This document shows, one piece after another, positions 59,276 to 64,000 of a stretch of DNA of 64,000 nucleotides. The notes below the pieces were generated by a model. That model had not been told where the DNA came from. It was given only the letters and a program-made list of their open reading frames with translations, and did no database searches. The translations under genes were made by a program, and so were the position numbers. Positions within the stretch are counted from its first letter, which is position 1. Each line of letters opens with the position of its first letter. The stretch is from an uncultured Bacilli bacterium (GTDB taxonomy: Bacteria > Bacillota_I > Bacilli_A > RF39 > UBA660), in contig CAJTZU010000001.1 of NCBI GenBank assembly GCA_910584165.1, positions 1 to 64,000 on the forward strand. Direction: 5' to 3'.

Positions 59276-60676
59276 TTAACTTGTTTTAGAATACAAATTA
59301 TTTATTTCTTTACGGCATTTCTCAGCACTATCTTTATTCCAATAATAGACATATCCCCTATCTTTTCCAAATAAAATTTTATTCATGCCATATTCTCCAT
59401 CTATCTCTTGGCTTTTTATTGACCATTTATCATTTAATAGAGTTTTAATTCCTTCTTGGATAGTTTCTTTTGGAATATTTGTTTTATATAATCCTTCCAT
59501 AGCATCTAAAATTTTAGGATATCTAGTTATGTTAGATGGCTTTTTTGCAGCTATTAAAATGTCTTCTAGAATGGCAGTAGCATTTCTTTCTCTTTGCGTA
59601 ATCCATCCAGAGAAAGCATTTCTTTCACGGGCTACTGTTAATGTTTCAATACCATTAAAATGTTGACATCCCTTTTTTACATGTAGTTTTTTTCCTTTTG
59701 TATCATCATAAGTACCTAACACTAAAGCATGAGTTGTTGTGTAAGAAACATCAGAGCAATATTCGATTCCTCCTATGGCATCTACTAGTTCAACAAATCC
59801 ACTTGTTTCTACAGAAAAATAGTAATCTATTTCAATACCTAATTCCTTTTCGATAGCTTTTTTATTATATTGGATTCCATAATAACCAGTAGAACTTAAT
59901 CTATTTTTCCCTTTTCCTTCTATTTCTAAGTAAGAAAACCTATTAACACTTGTAATTAATATTTCTTTTGTTTTGGTATTAACTGTTATAATTTTATTTA
60001 AATCAATTCTATTATTGGAAAAATCTTTGGCTGCTAAATAGATATTATAAGAATCTTTTTTCTTTTTATCTACTTCTTCTTTTTCCACTTTAAATTCTAA
60101 TTCTATCTTTTTTAAAACTTTATAATCATTAGGATTAATACCATAATTTTCTTGTAATTCATCATAAGTGTATTCTGTTATAAAAAATATGCCTTTTTCA
60201 TGTAATTTAGAGATATCTTTGATATCTTTCATATTAGCCGTTATTTCTTTATTTAATTCTAATAGAGCTTCTTCTATGTGATCGTCTGTTGCATTATAAT
60301 AAATATCCTTATTATATAACTCATTATCTTTATAATCCTTCTTACTTAATAATAAGTAATTAATTTTAACTGATTCTATTTCATTATTTGTAAATGTTTT
60401 ATCAATAAAATCATTTGTTTTATCTACATAATTAATTCCTATTACAAAAACAACTGTTAGTAATAAGTATAGAATTACTGTAATAATTTTTAGCCATTTA
60501 TTTTTTAATAATAAACAACTACTAGCAATTACATTTAATAGAATTACTACGCCTAATACTAATAATAAATATTTATTAGGAATAATATTCATACTATTTA
60601 ATTTAAACATGAAGATAGCGCTGAATACTACATAAACTAAACTAATTATTATTTTAACAATTTTGCTTTTACTCAT
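59276..60676 (-). CDS. LytR-CpsA-Psr (LCP) family cell-wall ligase
   Basis: A 466-aa membrane protein. Three N-terminal helices (about 8-27, 36-56 and 62-83) precede an extracellular part. The LCP domain (about 220-440) shows ITVNTKTKEILITSVNRFSY, LGIEIDYYFSVETSGFVELV then DAIGGIE, CQHFNGIETLTVARERNAF, and ITQRERNA, with the Arg residues that bind pyrophosphate. LCP enzymes transfer undecaprenyl-linked polymers onto peptidoglycan, which fits the neighbouring capsule genes. The segment between TM3 and the domain (about 85-215) is longer than usual and unassigned. Confidence 0.85.
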   Translation of the reverse strand: MSKSKIVKIIISLVYVVFSAIFMFKLNSMNIIPNKYLLLVLGVVILLNVIASSCLLLKNKWLKIITVILYLLLTVVFVIGINYVDKTNDFIDKTFTNNEIESVKINYLLLSKKDYKDNELYNKDIYYNATDDHIEEALLELNKEITANMKDIKDISKLHEKGIFFITEYTYDELQENYGINPNDYKVLKKIELEFKVEKEEVDKKKKDSYNIYLAAKDFSNNRIDLNKIITVNTKTKEILITSVNRFSYLEIEGKGKNRLSSTGYYGIQYNKKAIEKELGIEIDYYFSVETSGFVELVDAIGGIEYCSDVSYTTTHALVLGTYDDTKGKKLHVKKGCQHFNGIETLTVARERNAFSGWITQRERNATAILEDILIAAKKPSNITRYPKILDAMEGLYKTNIPKETIQEGIKTLLNDKWSIKSQEIDGEYGMNKILFGKDRGYVYYWNKDSAEKCRKEINNLYSKTS

Positions 60677-60739
60677 ATAATTTCCTCTTTTTCGCCCAAT
60701 ATAATACCATATAAAGGTGAAAATTGCAAAAAAGAAGCC

Positions 60740-61768
60740 TTAGCCTTCTATAATGGGATTATACTTTTGATATAAACTAGAAGAATAGTCAATGATTTTA
60801 TCATGCGCTAAACGATAGACTAAAAAGGATTTAACAGTGTTTAGATTTTCTATATTAGAATAATCCTTTTTTAGGAAATGATAGATACTATTAGGAATCA
60901 TCCAATTAAAAGCAGTTTCATCAGCCTTTAATTCATAATCTTCCATATTTTTTTCATCATGAAAACTAATAATAGATCCTTTCTTTGCTCTATTAAAATC
61001 ACTTTTGCAATGGGCTAATTCATGTAATAGTGCAAAATAGATATCTGCATATCGTTTATGTTTCCTTGTAATATAAATAGCAGGTTTATCATTTAATACT
61101 TTAAACGCTCCTCTTATTTTAGAACCTTTTAAATCATCTTCAATTGCTAAGTAAATACCATTTCCATTAAATTTAGAAATTAGTTCTTTTTCATTAAAAG
61201 TATAGTTAGCAGCACATTCTTTGATATAATCTATTAAAAGTTCAATATTTTCGCTTTTATAATCCATGACTTCTTGTTCTGATATTATTTTATAACATCT
61301 TTCTAGCCATAAGGCCAAAAGCTCAGGCTTATCATTCTTACTTTTATAAAATATGGAATTATCCTCTTGATAAAGCTTTTCTGGATTAGTAATCCTTAAA
61401 TACTTTAATATATCTTTCGCAATACTATATTCATTTCTTACATTTGAAAATGTGTAATGATAAGACTCACTAAAGTCTTTATAATGAAATCTATTAATAA
61501 ATTCTTTCATAGTAATATGATTATCCATAACGAATTTATCTAATCTCTTATCCAGTTTAAAATTAGATTCTACATTTTCAATATAAGATACTGGTATATC
61601 AGTTATAAATGCTATATTGTAAATCATATTTTGGGATAATTCTACATTCCCTTTAATAATATCAATTAGATTTTTAGAAGTTGTATCTATTCTTTCTGCA
61701 AATTCCTTGATACTCATATTATTAAAATCCAAAAATTCCCCTAATTCTTTGCCGAATTTATTCATCAT
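60740..61768 (-). CDS. HTH plus ImmA/IrrE peptidase-like antitoxin
   Basis: A 342-aa protein. The XRE-type HTH lies at about 8-60 (FLDFNNMSIKEFAERIDTTS, then KNLIDIIKGN). The C-terminal ImmA/IrrE metallopeptidase domain has HELAHCKSDFNRA (HExxH, about 248-260) and a downstream Glu in ELKADETAFNWMIP (about 277-290). In related pairs this protein is the antitoxin and operon repressor for the small RelE/HigB-like protein encoded just upstream; the two overlap by 11 bp. It could cleave a repressor, as ImmA does. Confidence 0.75.
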   Translation of the reverse strand: MMNKFGKELGEFLDFNNMSIKEFAERIDTTSKNLIDIIKGNVELSQNMIYNIAFITDIPVSYIENVESNFKLDKRLDKFVMDNHITMKEFINRFHYKDFSESYHYTFSNVRNEYSIAKDILKYLRITNPEKLYQEDNSIFYKSKNDKPELLALWLERCYKIISEQEVMDYKSENIELLIDYIKECAANYTFNEKELISKFNGNGIYLAIEDDLKGSKIRGAFKVLNDKPAIYITRKHKRYADIYFALLHELAHCKSDFNRAKKGSIISFHDEKNMEDYELKADETAFNWMIPNSIYHFLKKDYSNIENLNTVKSFLVYRLAHDKIIDYSSSLYQKYNPIIEG

Positions 61769-62090
61769 AGTAAATCACCCTCTCCTCATTAAAATCTTCA
61801 TAATGGTCATAACTAATATATGATAATTCTAGAAGATTGTTATTTACTGGTCTTACAATTAATCTAATAACGCCGCCATTTTTATCCAAAGAAAAAGAAT
61901 AGAATTCATTTAATTCATATTTTAATCTTTCAAATCGATACATTCTAACAATGGGGTTATTTTTTAACTCTTCAAAGTCAGTACTATTATTTATTATATC
62001 CAATATAATATTTAAAGTTTCTTTTTGAGCAGTAAACTTTTTCAATTTTTTTACTGTATTATCATAACTCTTTGTATATTTTAAATTCAT
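61758..62090 (-). CDS. RelE/HigB-like toxin
   Basis: A 110-aa protein with a RelE-superfamily look: NLKYTKSYDNTVKKLKKF (2-19), then LKNNPIVRMYRFERLKYELN with basic residues, and GVIRLIVRPVNNNLLELSYI with the final strands, ending in a YDHYEDF segment. Such toxins cleave mRNA at the ribosome. ATG at 62090 follows AAAAAGGA; a start at 62117 has a poorer site. The pair with the HTH-ImmA gene makes a type II toxin-antitoxin operon with a palindromic operator upstream. Confidence 0.65.
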   Translation of the reverse strand: MNLKYTKSYDNTVKKLKKFTAQKETLNIILDIINNSTDFEELKNNPIVRMYRFERLKYELNEFYSFSLDKNGGVIRLIVRPVNNNLLELSYISYDHYEDFNEERVIYYDE

Positions 62091-62133
62091 ATTATCCTTT
62101 TTATTCCTTTCTATCACCCTTTCTTTTACAATT

Positions 62134-62159
62134 ATATATTAACATATAAGTTAATATAT
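62134..62159. promoter_or_regulatory. Toxin-antitoxin operator palindrome
   Basis: ATATATTAAC (62134-62143), ATATAA, GTTAATATAT (62150-62159): a perfect 10-bp inverted repeat about 45 bp upstream of the toxin start, likely overlapping its promoter and bound by the HTH antitoxin. Confidence 0.55.
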
Positions 62160-62174
62160 GTAAAGATAAATTTT

Positions 62175-62206
62175 AAAATAAAAAGAAATGAATAAACATT
62201 TCTTTT
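62175..62206 (-). terminator. Terminator downstream of the flippase
   Basis: AAAAGAAATG (62181-62190) and CATTTCTTTT (62197-62206), minus-strand U-rich tail at 62180-62175. Confidence 0.7.
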
Positions 62207-62323
62207 AAATACCTTAACAATAATTTAATTTTTCTAAAGAGTATATAATTTTTTATGATGCAAATAAGTTTAGAATTAACTAAAAGAACTAAATTATTTT
62301 TAATGCTAGCTTCTTATATATTT

Positions 62324-63853
62324 TTATATACAAAATTTTGATTTAATAATATTTATAAGTTTCTTCTTTTCATTTTTGCTTAATAATATGATAAAGGTTA
62401 TTATATATCCAAATATTCCTACGCACATTATTATAGTTCCAAAAGATATCCAATTGTTTATAGTAGTGAATTTGGAAATAGTCATAAAAATAATTAGAAG
62501 AAATGCAAAACAACAAAGGTTTTTAAAAAATGGTTTAAAAAAAGTATTCCATTTTATTTTTAAATTTATAGCGGCATTAATTGTATTGAAAAAGAAAACT
62601 TTAAAAATCCAATAGATAGAACTTACTCCTGCTATAGCATAGATTCCAAGGTTAGTTGTTTTTAATAAAACTATAGTTGTAATAGTGCTTAACACACCCA
62701 TAGTAAAGGTTACGATAACAGGCCTTTTTAATTTATTGGTAACAGAATCAATAACGAATAAGGTATAGTTACTTGCTGAAATAACAAATGGAAGAATAGA
62801 AAGAATTGATAAAATTTGTATTTTTAATAGTTCTGTCTCTGTTTTTCCTGGCAGCCATAATTTAAAAAAATCATTTCCAAATGCAATGATACCTGCTAGT
62901 GGAACTAACATTATGAGACCGATGATTTTTAAAGAATAATTTATAGATTCAATCAATTCTTGTTTTTTATTTTGAGAGTATAATAATACAAATTGTGGAT
63001 TAAATGTATTGGAGAAGGTTGCTAATAAACTCTCTATTGCTGTAGGAATAGTTTTAGCAATTGATAAAATTCCCATTTCTATTGGACCAACCATTATATT
63101 TGCAATAAGTAAATCAATTCCTGTTAGTAAAATTTTGCTTAAACTGTTAACAGAATTCCAAATTCCTGATTTTGCTAATATTTTTATGCATTCAAAATAA
63201 AAAAAATCTTTTTTTATTTGCAAATTAGGACATAATTTTTTACATAATTTATAGTTAGAAATAATTAAATATATTGTCATAATTACAGTACTTAATGCAA
63301 TAAAATAAATTCTAGGTTGAAAAATATAAAATAATATAATTAATACAATAACTTTCAATATATTTCCAATAATATTTCTAATAGAAGATAAATCAATTCT
63401 ATTTTTGATAAAACTTGCAATATTAAAAATAGTATTAAATAATGATAGTATTAAATTAATAAAGGACAAAATAAAAGTTAATTTAACATCAAAAAGTAGT
63501 TCATTAGGAACATTCAGTAAACTATGAATGTTTATAATAAATACAGCAGAAAATATTGTTATTATTATGGCAAGTATTGCATTTATGAAGAAGATAGAAG
63601 AATAATATTGATTTACTTTTTCTTCATTCTTTTTAACATATTCTATTGTAATAAATCTACCAGCCATAGAATTAATTACTAAAGTAATTATAGCTGCATA
63701 GCTAACAAAATTATTTGCTAATCCTACAAATCCATAGGCAGCATCACCAACTTTTACTACAATTATTGGAGTTAAGATAAAATTAATACATAGCTGGACT
63801 AAAAATGAAATAATATTTGAAATTAAATTTGTCAGTATTCTTTTTTTATTCAT
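62324..63853 (-). CDS. Polysaccharide flippase (Wzx-like, MATE/MOP superfamily)
   Basis: A 509-aa integral membrane protein with about 12-14 helices and the MOP-superfamily N-terminus ILTNLISNIISFLVQLCINF (6-25) followed by LTPIIVVKVGDAAYGFVGLA (27-46). It would flip undecaprenyl-linked oligosaccharide units across the membrane before polymerisation. Context: LCP, GalE and CpsBCD genes on the same strand. Its start overlaps the stop of the next upstream gene (ATGA at 63850-63853), showing that it belongs to a longer polysaccharide operon entering from the right. Confidence 0.85.
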   Translation of the reverse strand: MNKKRILTNLISNIISFLVQLCINFILTPIIVVKVGDAAYGFVGLANNFVSYAAIITLVINSMAGRFITIEYVKKNEEKVNQYYSSIFFINAILAIIITIFSAVFIINIHSLLNVPNELLFDVKLTFILSFINLILSLFNTIFNIASFIKNRIDLSSIRNIIGNILKVIVLIILFYIFQPRIYFIALSTVIMTIYLIISNYKLCKKLCPNLQIKKDFFYFECIKILAKSGIWNSVNSLSKILLTGIDLLIANIMVGPIEMGILSIAKTIPTAIESLLATFSNTFNPQFVLLYSQNKKQELIESINYSLKIIGLIMLVPLAGIIAFGNDFFKLWLPGKTETELLKIQILSILSILPFVISASNYTLFVIDSVTNKLKRPVIVTFTMGVLSTITTIVLLKTTNLGIYAIAGVSSIYWIFKVFFFNTINAAINLKIKWNTFFKPFFKNLCCFAFLLIIFMTISKFTTINNWISFGTIIMCVGIFGYIITFIILLSKNEKKKLINIIKSKFCI

Positions 63854-64000
63854 TTTTCACTCTCCAATTTATATGGAAATTCATACTTATAGTATTGTTC
63901 ATTTAACCATTCACAAATTTTGTTAAGTTTATAGTAATTTAGATTCCATTCGTGTGTAAAGATAATTAAATTATTATCATTTTTATAATGATTTAATTCT
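63850..64000 (-). CDS. 3' end of a gene continuing past the window (deacetylase-like)
   Basis: An open minus-strand frame of 49 codons runs off the right edge and stops at TGA (63852-63850), overlapping the flippase ATG by 4 bp. The visible end includes LIIFTHEWNLNYYKLNKICE then WLNEQYYKYEFPYKLESEK. The IIFTHEW segment resembles a late motif of polysaccharide-deacetylase-like enzymes, so a sugar-modifying role is possible; too little is visible to be sure. Confidence 0.55.
   Translation of the reverse strand, partial: ELNHYKNDNNLIIFTHEWNLNYYKLNKICEWLNEQYYKYEFPYKLESEK

Noticed and set aside
1..64000. Recoded UGA (Mycoplasma-type code).
   Set aside because: Several genes end in TGA, including cas2 and the methyltransferase gene at 1832, and Trp is encoded by TGG.

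Overview
The window is AT-rich (roughly 30% G+C by eye) and uses the standard code: TGA is a stop in several genes and TGG is the Trp codon. AGGAGG-type ribosome binding sites, extended -10 promoters, U-tract terminators and the gene content (ruvX-mltG-trmR block, ribonuclease J, CpsBCD-type capsule genes, SpoIIM, SpoIVB and CotH homologues) point to a low-GC Bacillota, probably an uncultured gut-type Bacilli lineage with a spore-forming ancestry. Species cannot be named from the sequence.

Positions 1-17.5 kb are mixed housekeeping and unknown genes: a histidine phosphatase, a methyltransferase, an HD-domain hydrolase, a transglutaminase-like protein, a LysR regulator divergent from a DUF2099 ('methanogenesis marker 8'-like) gene, a large acidic repeat protein, a thioredoxin-like lipoprotein, an Mbeg1-like hydrolase, a Nudix hydrolase, an alpha-CTD-like mini-protein, an M29 aminopeptidase and three tRNAs (Gln-CUG, Met, Glu-CUC). 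From 18 to 25 kb lie murL-murD2, an alternative route for putting D-Glu into peptidoglycan, then the conserved block ireB-like/ruvX/DUF1292/mltG/trmR and a ribonuclease J whose metal site is partly lost.

From 25 to 43.7 kb there is an envelope and spore-like region. It holds two large lamin-tail/CotH kinase paralogues around a VTC-domain protein, a DUF4956 membrane protein and a sortase-B-like protein without catalytic residues, then SpoIVB, an ADP-ribosylglycohydrolase homologue, MscL, SpoIIM and MnmA.

From 43.8 to 50.5 kb is a complete type II-A CRISPR-Cas locus: divergent tracrRNA, cas9 (1331 aa), cas1, cas2, csn2, a leader ending in ATTTGAG, and eight identical 36-bp repeats with seven spacers. 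Directly after the array, on the opposite strand, is a compact promoter/three-hairpin/terminator unit that looks like an undescribed small RNA.

From 50.7 to 64 kb are a DUF1963 protein, an HTH protein followed by a repeat-rich non-coding stretch, a TSCPD protein, an AlkD-like protein, a ZIP transporter, and a minus-strand polysaccharide region (CpsB, CpsD, CpsC, GalE, LCP ligase, flippase) interrupted by a RelE-like/HTH-ImmA toxin-antitoxin pair. Upstream of galE, a perfect 22-bp inverted repeat encloses a tRNA-like T-arm, a strong ribosome binding site and a 28-codon hydrophobic ORF. That element and the array-proximal RNA are the best candidates for undescribed systems here.
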